Assembly (NCBI RefSeq): GCF_030272615.1
Contig: NC_081407.1
Location: forward strand, 265,732,574 to 265,796,573
Reading direction: 5' to 3'
Length of the DNA: 64,000 nucleotides
Origin: Cryptomeria japonica
Taxonomy: Eukaryota; Streptophyta; Pinopsida; Cupressales; Cupressaceae
Part shown: positions 1 to 10,849 of the stretch, in pieces
Position numbering within the stretch: the first letter of the stretch is position 1
How the letters are laid out: each line of letters opens with the position of its first letter
Made by a program: the position numbers and the translations under genes
Notes under the pieces: model-generated
Databases searched by the model: none
Seen by the model: the letters and a program-made list of their open reading frames with translations, nothing else
What the model was told of the DNA's origin: nothing

Positions 1-263
1 CAAGTGTATTCTCCAAATGCCTAATGACCCCCTTCTATACTACTCAAGCATTGTAAAACCAACGACCGAGATTAATTCTCAATCAATGACTGAGATAAAT
101 AACACCTTAACAAATCCTAAATAAATTGGTTGCAAGGTGTCTCTAAGAGAGTCATCTAATTAAATAAATAATTGTCCCTATTCTAACAAATTTGTTCAGA
201 AAATAATTATTTACAAAATCCTAAAAAATGGACAAACAATTGTTTAAGCTACCCCAACTAACA
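1..263 (-). repeat. 3' LTR (partial) of the old Copia element
   Basis: This stretch is closely similar to 12480-12740, sharing for example the segments around TGCAAGGTGTCTCTAAGAG and AGCTACCCCAACTAA. It abuts a purine-rich tract (minus strand GCTAAGAGGGAG, plus 264-275) just outside the terminal TG. It is therefore the 3' LTR of the minus-strand element, cut off by the window start. Confidence 0.88.
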
Positions 264-408
264 CTCCCTCTTAGCGAGGAAGTTGTTCTGCATGACACCC
301 AACTTATCTCTAAAGAAGATGAATTTCTCCTTCCCCAATGGCTGAGTCAAAATTTATGCTACTCGCTCCTTCGTAGGTATATACTATAGATGAACAATCC
401 CCCATTGA
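260..408 (-). pseudogene. C-terminal end of Copia pol (RNase H tail), separated from the rest by the nested insertion
   Basis: On the minus strand this piece reads through the conserved Copia end: a P-T-x-E-x-V-A-like segment, then ILTQPL, then KFIFFRDKLGV, closing with a TAG that lies in the first bases of the LTR. One internal stop is visible just before ILTQPL. It continues the RNase H reading frame that breaks off at 8103 on the other side of the nested element. The two halves join across one copy of ATTGA, which supports the nested-insertion reading. Confidence 0.85.
404..408. repeat. Target-site duplication ATTGA (left copy) of the nested element
   Basis: ATTGA precedes the TG that opens the 5' LTR at 409. 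The same five bases follow the CA that closes the 3' LTR at 8102 (8103-8107). A 5-bp duplication is standard for LTR-element integration. Confidence 0.93.
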
Positions 409-1550
409 TGTTGGCATTTTTGATGTTTATGTTGTGATTATCATTGATGGACACACACTTGTATAGAGATCCCCTTTATATGTATGAGCTAGAGCTCAAC
501 CGGCATTTGTTCCAACCGGTATGTTGTATTCTAGTCTTTAGACTATTGGTGATTTTTCAGAATGTGTTTCTCGGTTTGAAGCGGCATGTCGATCCCAAGC
601 GGTTCGTAGATCTCAACCGGTATGAGGGAGCAAAGCAGCATAACACATTCTTACTAGTCTTCATTTTTGTTAAACCGGCAACCGGTATTTTGTATGAACC
701 GGTAATACTCTGTGATGAGTTACCAACCCACAGATTGATTGACGGTGCCGACACACTGACGGTGCTTTTTGTGTCATGTTATTGAGTATGTCTAGATTCA
801 TTGAACCTAGGAAATTGTAATGTAATCCTATTGGACCGACATAAAATCAGATTCCTTTAAAAGGACATCATGTCTAGGGTTTTGAGTTGTTGCTGTTACT
901 AAAAGGGTTTATGTTGTGGCTAGGGTTTAAGGTGGTTGTTGAGTTGTTGTAAGAGCGATCTTATTTGAGAAGATCAAGTTGTAATAGAAAGAGATAGAGA
1001 AGACTGAAGTAATGCTGAAATGCATTAGCAGTGAGCTATACTGGATCTAACCAAGCAGTTTGTGCTATTAGATAGATCAAACACTTGTTGATTACTCACA
1101 TCTTTGAAAAGTCTGTAGCCCTTAACCGGGTAGGCCCAAAAGCCTTTGTAAAATCCTCTAACAAGGTGGTTTACTTCTGTGAATCCAAAATCCTCTAACA
1201 AGGTAGTCTTTAATCGGACTTATCTCCTAACAAAGATTGAGATTCCTAACAGGATCTATTTTGGTGAAGAACATTGTAAGAACTTAACCGGTCTGGTTTC
1301 TATTCTGCAGATAGTGACTTGTGAGTTCCATCTCACCGTGGTTTTTTCCTAGTTGGGTTTCCACATCAAATATCATTGTGTTATGGTTGTATTGCTTTTG
1401 TGGGTGAATGCTTTATTTGCATTTTGGTTTGCATGTGTGATAACCGGTCTGTCTGTTAGACTATTTTACCGATTTATCTTCAGACTGTGTAAGTGTTTAA
1501 GTACAGAGATTTTTGGCATACTAATTCACCCCCCCTCTTAGTATTCATCA
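409..1550 (+). repeat. 5' LTR of the nested element
   Basis: 1142 bp, beginning TGTTGG and ending TTCATCA directly before the PBS. It is clearly similar along its length to 6971-8102. It contains many ACCGG/CCGGT motifs and the C-tract ATTCACCCCCC close to its 3' end. Open frames inside it (for example 444-785) are also open in the other LTR copy only because the sequences are homologous, and they show no protein family. Confidence 0.93.
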
Positions 1551-1552
1551 AT

Positions 1553-1564
1553 TGGTATCAGAGC
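1553..1564 (+). other. Primer-binding site (initiator tRNA-Met)
   Basis: TGGTATCAGAGC lies two bases after the 5' LTR. It is complementary to the 3' end of plant initiator methionine tRNA, the usual primer of Copia elements. Confidence 0.92.
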
Positions 1565-1600
1565 CTACCTTTCTATAAGTTTAACCACTTGGAAAGAGAT

Positions 1601-2878
1601 ATGGGGGAATACACCTTGAGGGAACTTACTCAATGGCTCACTCAGTCTGAGCAAGCCTATGATGATCTTATGGTCAAATACAAGGCATCTCAAGCAAAAA
1701 GGAGAGAACATGCAGAGAAGCTGATGGAGCTATCTGAAAGTAGTTCTAAAGATGAAGCTAATATGGAAGCCATGATTGCAGAAGTAAATAAGCTGAATGA
1801 TTCAAACTCCAATTTGAGAAAGGAGTTGGAAGGACTGACCATCCGGTTTAGTCAAGAGCTTGAGAACCGGAGGAAAGCTGAAGATCGGGTAAAGGACAGA
1901 GATCATGAGATCTCCAAGTTGAAACAAGAGATTAGTGCACTGACTGCTCGCCTTCATGAGAGCAGCATGGAAAAGGAAGACATGCAAGGAGAACTGAACA
2001 TAGCCATCTCTGAAAATGCAAGCCTAATGGAGACCAATACTGCTATTTCCAAAGAACTCTTTGAGTCAAAGGAAATACTTGCTAAGTTTAGCAAAAGTAT
2101 TGTCAAGCTAGAGCAAAAGCTTGAGTCATCTAGACTGGTAAAGAATACCAATGGTCTTGGTTTCTCTGGACATGAGGAAGGAGAATCCTCAGGAACAAAT
2201 GCTGAAGCATCAAAGAAGCAACTGGCACTCAAAGGAAAAGGTAAGCAAAAATTCAAACCTATTTGCTTTAACTGTCTTAAAGAAGGACACACTACCAATG
2301 TATGTAGGAGCAAAGCCTACAATAATTTTCCATATTTTATCAACAATATCCCTAGATCCAATAAGTTTAATGGTCATTGTTATGCATGCAACAAGTTTGG
2401 GCATAAAGCATTTGAATGCAGGCCTGTGATGAACAATACCAGAAGATATCCTCAGAGGACCCAAGGAGCTGGTCCAAAATCTTTTGTAAACCGGAACCCT
2501 AACCAGTTTAATACCTACAATTATCAGTCAGGCAACAGTGGTTATCAATCGACAAATGGATGGAGAGAAAACTATTGGACTTGTCATGGACATGATCACA
2601 CTGCTGCTACATGCAGAAGGAAGAATAGAAATATGAACAATGGACCTTGGAGAGCACCTGGATTGGTTTGGTATCACTGCAACAAACCGGGTCACATTGC
2701 AAGATTCTGTAGAAGCAAAAAGAGTATATCTGATGATATATCGGTCACTCAGAAAGGAGAAGTTGATGTTGAAAAAGTTCAAGCGGTCATGAACAAAACC
2801 TGGAGGAAGAAACCAACAATGTTGGAAGAGGAACCGGTTTCTGCACCTAGTGTGGAAATATCGGAACCGACAAACTAA
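1601..2878 (+). CDS. gag: Gag-like protein with coiled coil and CCHC zinc knuckles
   Basis: 425 residues from ATG 1601; the frame is open further upstream into the LTR, but the first ATG after the PBS in a sensible position is here. Residues about 20-200 are a heptad-rich, highly charged coiled coil. There follows a GLGF...ESS segment and a basic stretch, then zinc knuckles. The first (from about residue 222) and the second have intact C-x2-C-x4-H-x4-C spacing. A third is degenerate (CHGHDHTAATC) and a fourth has its first Cys replaced by Tyr. The coiled-coil/GLGF/multi-CCHC module is also found in the middle of the Gag-Pol at 54576-59366. The usual N-terminal Copia gag domain is missing. No stop interrupts it, which contrasts with the decayed second ORF. 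The product would bind element RNA in virus-like particles. Confidence 0.8.
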   Translation: MGEYTLRELTQWLTQSEQAYDDLMVKYKASQAKRREHAEKLMELSESSSKDEANMEAMIAEVNKLNDSNSNLRKELEGLTIRFSQELENRRKAEDRVKDRDHEISKLKQEISALTARLHESSMEKEDMQGELNIAISENASLMETNTAISKELFESKEILAKFSKSIVKLEQKLESSRLVKNTNGLGFSGHEEGESSGTNAEASKKQLALKGKGKQKFKPICFNCLKEGHTTNVCRSKAYNNFPYFINNIPRSNKFNGHCYACNKFGHKAFECRPVMNNTRRYPQRTQGAGPKSFVNRNPNQFNTYNYQSGNSGYQSTNGWRENYWTCHGHDHTAATCRRKNRNMNNGPWRAPGLVWYHCNKPGHIARFCRSKKSISDDISVTQKGEVDVEKVQAVMNKTWRKKPTMLEEEPVSAPSVEISEPTN

Positions 2879-3322
2879 GCTCCAAAGAGGCTTAGGGGGA
2901 GCAAACGGCAAAATTATTGTGAACCCCCGGTTACACTGGTAAAAGACCTTAACCGGTATGTGATACCTGTCGCTTGGCAGAAGATCGGAAATGGTAAAGG
3001 AGGCAAATTAGGGTTTATGCCCTAATAGAGGAGCATTAATGGCAGTAGGTGAGAGACATGTATAAAAGCATATTTCAAATCATTTCTCACTATCTATTTT
3101 GAGTGAAGAAAAGTTTTCAAGTGCAGAGCGAAGAAAAGGCGATTTGAACTAAGATTTCAAGAAATTGATAAATCTTGAAGGAGATTCAAATCTAGTTTGC
3201 AAGTGGTCATGGAGAACACAAAGCGGTGATTTGGCAACCGACAGAGAGTGGAGTGAAGCAGAATCAGGAAGCCCTAAATTTGCGTTGTAAAGGTATTTTT
3301 CGTGTTCTTGAAATACTCAACA

Positions 3323-6300
3323 ATGGCTTCCGCATCTCATACCAGTTCTAGTACATCCATTGAGTCAGAAAGTTTTATTCAAAGGAAGTCCAAATATAAT
3401 GCCTTATCACAAGTTCCGGCTGGAGTAATAGTTGAAGAAGGAATTTCAGATTATACTGATTGCAAAATAGAAGACCTAGGGTCTTTAGCTATTCACACCC
3501 AGTTAAGTTTATTTTGCGGCAAGGACAAGAAGATCAAACCGGAGTTTAGTATCTTAGAGAAGAAGAAACTCCATAATGCAGTATACTTTTTGGAAGATTT
3601 TACGGAGGATCATATTAGGATCATTTAGAGTAGAGTCCACGGTGACAAGATGTACCTGGAGAGGAAACATGATATCATGCCTTAGGCCATTATGCAGTCA
3701 CCGATTTCTGTAACACAGGGGAAGTGCCAGCCCTAAGAACGGTAAGCAAAACCGAAATGGCCAAGCTCACCGGTTCAACAAGTGACTCATGGGGTATAAC
3801 AGTTAATCCTATCAAGGATGATTTGGTGAAATACGCCTGCATGGTGATAGGCTACAAACATTCTCAGCTAGCAGGATTAATTCTGTATCTGCTGCAGCGG
3901 TAAATGTCGCTTACTGGATGATTAAAGAGGATGCATCATTTGACCTATGCACCGGTATGCAGAGGCAACTCCTGTTGAATCTAAAGGCGATCAAATAGGA
4001 CAATGCATTGAGGTTTAAGTTTGGACAACTACTGGTAGGGTTGTTCTTCTATTTCCAAGGCTACTTTCTTGGAGTAGGAGATGTCCAGTGGTCTCCTGAC
4101 CAACTGGTAACCAAGCAGATCAAGGAAAGCATACAAGCCATTGTGACCAGTTACCCTGAAGTACTGAACAAATATTTTGATGAGTTCAGAAGAAAGATGA
4201 GTCAAAGGGTAAGGATCTCAGGTGATATCATTAAGAAATACGAAGATGACATCTATTTCACCATTCAGGTGGACAAATGCTTAATGGAGGCTGTTGAGCC
4301 TAGAATGGAGAAAGTGGAGCCAATGGGCTATGAGGTTATGTATGATATGCTGGAAGGGTATGCCTCAACCCTTATTGCCTCGCCTCTTGATCCTAAGGCT
4401 AAAAGGACCAAAACCTACTTGAAGAGGATTGCACCGGCTGAAGAACCATCTGTTAAGAAAGGAAAAGAACCGGCAGCAAAGAAAGCCAAGGCAATGCTTG
4501 CAGCATCAACACTGGCTACCACTACAACTCCAAGAGTGACCAAGCGATCACCTGCAAAGAAGACACCGGAGGTGACACCGGTAAAAGTCTTTGAAAGAAA
4601 AAGGAAGACTAACACAAATGAACTGGACTCTGAAGAGACCGAGTCTGATGAAAAGCCAAAGAAGGCCAGACAGACAAAGAAAATGAAGAAGAATGAACCG
4701 GCAACATCCGCACTGGTAAATATAGATATCTCCTCATACAAACCTTTGACACATTTTCAAAGGATAGTTAGGAATATTAGGAGAAAATTACTTCATGATT
4801 TAGTAGATTATTATGATGATTTTAGTGATGAGGAGAAGGAAGAAGTACTACAGGAAATCATTATTTATTTGTGCAAAAATGACCGGTCACCATCAGAGAT
4901 TAAATATCAGACACCAGATTCTTTATTTAAAGCATTAGATAATAAATGGTGCATTGCCATTGAAAAGGAACAGGAGATTAGGGAGAAAGTCTTTGCACAA
5001 TACTTTCCCGACCTCTCAAATTCAAAATTGTTTGATGTATTGGACCAAATAAAGGACTCTTCTTCACAAGGAGAAGAAGACTCTGGCTGTTGGAAGGAAG
5101 AGTTGATGATGTTGAAAAAGACACTCATCAGTATATGAATCATGCTATTCAAGCTCACAAAGCACGAATGGTCAACTGACAAGCAGAAAAAGAACCGCTC
5201 ATATCCAAACCGGATGAAGTTTTTGATGAAGAAGGAAACCCGGTTGAAGAACCAATCGACACTATTGATGTCGATGCCCTGGATGTAGAAGATGTCACTC
5301 AGGACATCCCTTCTGAGGGAACAGAATAGGGGCAACAAGTCGAATAGGGCAGTGAGCAAGGTAAGGACACACAGGAAGCGGCTAAAGAAGAGGAAGAGAA
5401 GAAGAAGAGGGATGAAGATGAGAAAAAGAGAAAAGAGGAAGAGGAGAAATGAAAAGATGAAGAGAAGAAGAAGCAAGAAGATGAAAGGAAAAAGAAAGAA
5501 GAAGAGGACAAGGAAGAAAAGAAGAAGAAGGAAGAGGAAGAACAGAAGAAGGAAGAGGAAGAAAAGAAGAAGAAGGAAGAGGAAGAGAAGAAAAAGAAGG
5601 AAGAGGAAGAAAAGAAGAAGAAGGAAGAGAACGAGAAAGAAGAGGAGAAGAGGAAAGAAGCAGATAGGAAAAAGAAAGAAGAGGAAGACAAGGAACAAGA
5701 ACAGAAGAAAGGAGCAGAGAAAAGGAAGAGGGAAGAAGCAGACAAGGAAGTGAAAGCAATGGAGAGCACATAGATGGAGACTCTGAGGGAAACCGAGAGT
5801 CAAGCCAAACCAGCTGATATCTCTAGTCCTATTGATCTCCAGTCGACAAGTGAGTCGGAGCTTATGCAAAGCATCAAGGTTGCTCAAGAGCGCCTTGAGA
5901 TCATTTGTAGGAAAAAGGCGCAGGACATAATTCAGGCGACTGTAGACACCCTTACCGGTTTAATCCTTGTTACCAATCTTCCTAACACTGAATCATCACT
6001 AGCACAACTCAAACTACTATGTACTGTAGTGGATGATCAGGTGCAGAACCTAGAAGAAGCAGCTGAGGCAAATGTCAAGAAAGAGCATCAAAAGGCTCTT
6101 AACATTGATCTGGTGAAAAAGTTGAATGAGCTTCGGTCTAAACTACTGAAAGACCAAAAGGACATAAGGAATGCTTTGGATGAGGGAAACTTGCTACTAA
6201 GAAAAATCTGTCAACCTCATCTGTTCTATGATGATGTGCTAGCTAAGAAGCAAAAACTTCAAACGGACTTACAGTCCTACTTGAGCACATTTAAGCCACC

Positions 6301-6640
6301 TTATGATTCGTTTGCAACATATGGGCAAACCATTCATCGGTTCCAGATCCAGTCAGCCAAAATGGAGCAAGAAATCAGTACACGATCTAAAGATTTGCAA
6401 GAGCTACAACTGGTTTTACTTCCATGTCTGCAAATTCTTCAAAAGTGTTATTTGAACCTGGATGCCTTGACAGTTACGCAGGAGCTGAGCACAGTTGATG
6501 CCATGGAGGAACAGGTATACCAGATGCAAACAGAAAAAGAAGTAGCCACCTCCTTACTTCAGTCCTGGTCTCTATCCATGAAACAATTTTTGCAGGACTA
6601 TAAATCGGTTTTTGACAAGTATTATTCATTGTTGTCATAA
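3323..6640 (+). pseudogene. Large decayed ORF of unknown function in the position of pol
   Basis: One long reading frame, roughly 1100 codons, now broken by several stops (TAG at 3626, others up to about 3900, more near 5160-5460 and 5771) and at least one frameshift near 5100. The open pieces are 3323-3628, 4008-5138 and 5774-6640, with clear protein-like sequence between them. The N-terminus is Ser/Thr-rich. A globular region runs to about 4400 and contains GDVQW. Next comes a Lys/Ala/Pro-rich basic region with an acidic SDEE patch, a second folded-looking part, an uninterrupted Glu/Lys helix of over 100 residues (about 5380-5760), and a C-terminal coiled coil (5774-6640). No catalytic motif of pol or of a transposase is visible. 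I do not recognise the family. An accessory or env-like role, as found in some Sireviruses, is possible, but no clear membrane segment is seen. Confidence 0.7.
5380..5760 (+). repeat. Purine-only low-complexity tract encoding an E/K-repeat helix
   Basis: Almost pure A/G run made of GAAGAGG/AAGAAG variants. In the frame of the flanking ORF it gives alternating blocks of about four Glu and four Lys. In the other frames it gives Arg/Lys runs on the plus strand and Ser/Phe or Leu/Phe runs on the minus strand, which are shadows. Confidence 0.85.
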
Positions 6641-6958
6641 ATTTTTTATATATATCAAATGGAAACAGGGTTGTTCAGCAGTACTTTGTCATTGTTGGCA
6701 AAGGGGGAGAAGTACTCTATCTATTTTGAAGACAAATAGGGAGAAGTATCTGATTTTAAAATTTTGATATATGTTTTTGATATATGCTATGTGCTCTGAT
6801 ATCTCAATGTTTATGCTTTGTATGCAAAATTGCTATACATTGTGTTGATTAAGGGATAGTGTATATGCCTAGGGGGAGCAATTTTGTTAATGACATGTTT
6901 TTGTTGTAAAACACTTAGATGTCAAAATTTTATTTTCCTAAGTGTTGCCATCAATGCC

Positions 6959-6970
6959 AAAGGGGGAGAT
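6959..6970 (+). other. Polypurine tract of the nested element
   Basis: AAAGGGGGAGAT immediately before the TG of the 3' LTR. Similar tracts lie upstream at about 6698-6712 and 6869-6876, and one follows gag at about 2892. Multiple polypurine tracts are a known Sirevirus trait. Confidence 0.85.
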
Positions 6971-8102
6971 TGTTGGTATTTTTGATGTTTATGTTGTGAT
7001 TGTCATTGATGGACACACACTTGTATAGAGATCCCCTTTATATATATGAGCTAGAGCTCAACTGGTATTTGTTCCAACCGGTATGTTGTATTCTTGTCTT
7101 TAGACTATTGGTGATTTTGCAGAATGTGTTTCCCAGTCTGAAGCGGCATGTCGATCCCAAGCGGTTCGTAGATCTCAACCGGTACGAGGGAGCAAAGTGG
7201 CATAACACATTCTTACCAGTCTTCATTTTTGTCAAACCGGCAATCGGTATTTTGTATGAACTGGTAATACTCTGTGATGAGTTACCAACCGACATTTTGT
7301 GATGAGTTACCTACCCACCGATTGATTGACAGTGCCGACACACTGACGGTGCTTTTTGTGTCGTGTTACTGAGTATGTCTAGATTCATTGAACCTAGGAA
7401 ATTGTAATGTAATCCTATTGGACCGACATGAAATCAGATTCCTTTAAAAGGACATCATGTCTAGGGTTTTGAGTTGTTGCTGTTACTGAAAGGGTTTATG
7501 TTGTGGCTAGGGTTTAAGGTGGTTGTTGAGTTGTTGTAAGAGCGATCTTATCTGAGAAGATCAAGTTGTAACAGAAAGAGATAGAGAAGACTGAAGTAAT
7601 GCTGAAATGCATTAGCAGTGAGCTATACTAGATCTAACCAAGTAGTTTGTGCTATTAGATAGATCAAACACTTGTTGATTACTCACATCTTTGACAAGTT
7701 TGTAGCCCTTAACCGGGTAGGCCCAAAAGCCTTTGTAAAATCCTCTAACAAGGTAGTCTTTAATCGGACTTATCTCCTAACAGAGATTGAGATTCCTAAT
7801 ACGATCTATTTTGGTGAAGAACATTGTAAGACCTTAACCAGTCTGGTTTCTATTTTGTAGATAGTGACTTGTGAGTTCCATCTCACCGTGGTTTTTTCCT
7901 AGTTGGGTTTCCATGTCAAATATCATTGTTTTATGGTTGTATTGCTTTTGTGGGTGAATGCTTTATTTGCATTTTGGTTTGCATGTGTGATAACCGGTCT
8001 GTCTATTAGACTGTTTTACCAGTTTATCGTCAGACTATGTAAGTGTTTAAGTACATAGATTTTTGGCATACTAATTCACCCCCCCCCTCTTAGTATTCAT
8101 CA
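6971..8102 (+). repeat. 3' LTR of the nested element
   Basis: 1132 bp, TGTTGG...TTCATCA. It pairs with 409-1550. Visible indels are an extra duplicated segment near 7290-7320 here, and an extra copy of about 37 bp in the 5' LTR near 1165-1200 (the CCTCTAACAAGGT repeat). Confidence 0.93.
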
Positions 8103-9310
8103 ATTGAACATAATCCCTGATGAAGTGATACCCGATGTCTATATGTTTAGACCTATCACGAAACACTGAATTCTCAGATAACTTGATGCAACCTTGATTG
8201 TTACAGTATATCATAGTAGTCTCAACCCTTTGACCAAACAAGGCTACTAGTAACTTCTGAAGCCATTTAGCTTCAGACGTTTCCATGCTAGTTGCTATAT
8301 ATTCTACTTCTGCAGAACTCAAATCCATAGATTTCTTCTTCTTGTTGAACCAAGAGATAACTCCCGATCCCAAACTGAAACAACACCCTGAAGTGCTTCT
8401 CTTGTCCATTGTATTGCTTGCCCAATCTGCATCAGTATAGCCCATCAACTTTATTCTTTCACCTCAAGCATATCTAATCCCATACTCAATTGTACCACTC
8501 AAATACTGCATCACATTCTTTGTCGTTGTCCAATGCACTCTCTTTGGCTCAACCATGAATTGACTAAGAGAGTTTACTGCAAAGGCTATATCTGGCTTGG
8601 TGTTGACCATTTATACATGAGAGAACCAATCAATTGCCTATATAAGGTGGATCTACATCCTTCTCCCTGGATGTGTCTACCTTCCTCCAATTCATGATCA
8701 TAGGTGTAGACATGGCTTTGCAATCCTCCATCCTAAACCTTTTCAAGATTTTGATGCAATATTTCTCTTTTCCAAGGAAAATCTCTCCATCTCTCTGCCA
8801 AACCTCCATCCCTAGAAAGTAGTGCATAAGTCCCAAATCCTTCATATCAAACTCTACTGCAAGGTCCCTCTTGCATTCTTCTATGAGCCCTAGTGAACCT
8901 ATTAGAAACAAGTCATTCACATATAGAACACGAATAAGAATCTCACTCCCAATTACCAAATAGTAGAGGTTAGCATTTGCCTCACTCTTCATGAAGCCCA
9001 TTCCCTGCACATATGTATCAATGCACTCATACCATGCTTTGGGATCCTGCTTGAGTCCGTACAAGACTCTCTTCAATTTGCACATGTGGGTCTCTTTGTT
9101 GTGTGCTACAATGCCTTCAGGTTGTTCTATGTATACCTCCTCCTTCAATTCACCATTAAGAAACGTCGTCTTGACATCCATTTGATAGATTTGCCATCCC
9201 ATTTGTGCTGTAAGTGAGATCACGTCTCGAATAGAATTATACCTGGCTACTGGAGAAAATGTCTCCTCATAGTCTATTCCTTCCTTATGAGAGAACCCCT
9301 TGTCCACAAA
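8103..9310 (-). pseudogene. pol: Copia reverse transcriptase and RNase H (inactivated)
   Basis: The minus-strand frame 9307-8630 covers the RT: EGIDYEETFSPVAR, QMDVKTTFLNGELKEEVYIEQPEG, LYGLKQDPKAWY and then YVND where active Copia RTs have YVDD. The catalytic Asp-to-Asn change fits a C-to-T change. After a broken stretch (8450-8630) the RNase H follows (8448-8103): GYTDADWA, STSGCCFSLG, LSSAEVEYIA and HIDIGYHFIRD, where the nested LTR cuts it. Several stops and shifts separate the pieces. Confidence 0.92.
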
Positions 9311-10849
9311 CCTTGACTTGTAAATTTATCGATGCTACTATCAATACCATGTTTGATCTTATAGATCCAATGTGATCCAACCACAACCCTATCTGTTGGT
9401 CTAGGCAAACCTCCCACACAACATTCTACATTATTGAGATATATTCCTCAAGCATCGCATCTTGCCACACCTGTTGTTGTGCAACCTCCTGATAGTTGGA
9501 AGGCTCACTATCTACCAATTGACCAACTAAAGCCATACAATCATTAAACTTGGCTAGTTATTTCCTCTATCTATTACTCTTCCTAGGAGTTCCCACAAAC
9601 TCCTGAGTATCCCTATATCTATTGAACCTCACGGTTCCTGCTGCCAACTGTAGAGGATGAAATATCAACCTCCATGTCTTCTTGATTCATCTCTTGCTGC
9701 ACCTGTTGCTCCATACTCTATGAACTCTCGCCACTTGACCCTATGCTTGTAATAGTAATTGTACTCGAGCTTTGCTGCCCTATCCTTAGAGCTTCTATTG
9801 GCTGCTCACTCTGATCATTTGTTGGAAAATATTTGGACCTCTTAAATGCCTTCTCCTCCATGAATTTGACATCACGTCTAACTATAATCCTTTTGGTCCC
9901 TAGAATAAATAGTCGATATGCCTTTGAGGTTTCACTATACCCCACGAAGTACCTTCTCTCTGCAGTCTAATCTAACTTGGTACATGTATCCCTTGGAATA
10001 TGATAATATGCCAATTTCCAAATATCCTGAAGTGATTGACATCTGGCTTCTTCCCTGTGAAAGCCTCCTTTGGTGTCATCTTCCTTAGTGCCTTATGTGG
10101 AACCCTGTTTTGTATGTATATAGCTATACTACATGCCTTTGCCCATAAGTAGCGGGGCATGTCCTAGTCATGTAGCATAGCCCTTGCTGCCTTTGATATA
10201 GAATGATTCTTTCTCTCAGCAACCCCATTCTATTGCGGGCTGAAAGGAACAATCCACTCTCTCTTGATTCCTTCCCTGGTATAGAAATCCTAGAACTCAT
10301 TCCTTTGTACTCACCTCCATTGTCTGACTGAAGAACCTTTATCTTCCTTCCTGTCAAGTTATCCACAAGAGCCTTTAACTCTTGGAAGTGACTGAAAACC
10401 TCATCATTGGTCTTCAAGAAGTATATCCAAGTCTTCCTGGAGAAATCATCTATAAAAGTAACATAGTATTCGTATCCTCTGAGAGACTTTGTCGCCATTG
10501 GTCCACATATATCTGAATGTACTAGATCAAGAACACCCTCAGATTTGATGTCACTCCTTGGAAAAGTTGCTTTCGCAAACTTACCCAACACACATCCCTT
10601 ACATCATCATGCTCTGTGCTCATCTCTGGAACTCCTGTCACTATCTGACAGAGAAATTCAAGTGCTCCATGATGTATATGGCCCATCCTCCTATGCCACA
10701 ACTCTCCTCGATCTTTAGGATTACTCCTGCTCATGAGTGCCTTAGGAGTATCAAATTGCAGCCTATAAAGTCGACCACTCCTAACTCCAATAGCTATGGG
10801 TGATTTCCAATCCTTATGCTTGATCAACACATGAGTACATTGTAGCCTT
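9311..10849 (-). pseudogene. pol: Copia integrase region (inactivated)
   Basis: Minus-strand fragments in order. The pre-integrase zinc-binding region, ELWHRRMGHIHHGALEFL, is near 10700. The integrase core (10560-10300) has HSDICGP, FIDDFSRKTWIYFLK and LQSDNGGEYKG. The C-terminal part has WAKACSIAIYIQNRVPHKAL (about 10130-10080) and GYSETSKAYRLF (about 9940). The first two catalytic Asp are visible. The region of the Glu is broken by frame changes (about 10270-10180). The linker to RT (9310-9700) has no long open frame. The order and motifs are diagnostic of Copia integrase. Confidence 0.9.

Larger units (their letters stand above)
409..8102 (+). mobile_element. Non-autonomous Sirevirus-like LTR element (gag plus unknown ORF, no pol)
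   Basis: Complete element with 5' LTR 409-1550, PBS 1553-1564, gag 1601-2878, a large decayed ORF 3323-6640, PPT 6959-6970 and 3' LTR 6971-8102, flanked by ATTGA duplications. No protease, integrase, reverse transcriptase or RNase H motif is present in any frame of the internal 5.4 kb, so it must have been mobilised in trans. The gag module, several GGGGGAG tracts and a C-tract near the LTR end resemble the intact Copia element at 52767-61676. The LTRs differ at about 10 of the first 195 positions plus indels, so this insertion is older than the one at 52767 but younger than the Copia it interrupts. Confidence 0.9.

Noticed and set aside
444-785. ORF in the 5' LTR with a similar partner at 7000-7302
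   Set aside because: Similarity is explained by LTR homology. No protein family, and indels between copies are not frame-preserving.
5292-5753. Plus-strand Arg/Lys-only ORF
   Set aside because: Shadow frame of the E/K-encoding tract. The E/K frame is continuous with the coiled-coil ORF downstream.
4907-5887. Minus-strand 326-codon ORF rich in Leu/Phe that looks like a membrane protein
   Set aside because: It is the reverse complement of the purine-rich E/K tract; its hydrophobicity is a by-product of that composition.
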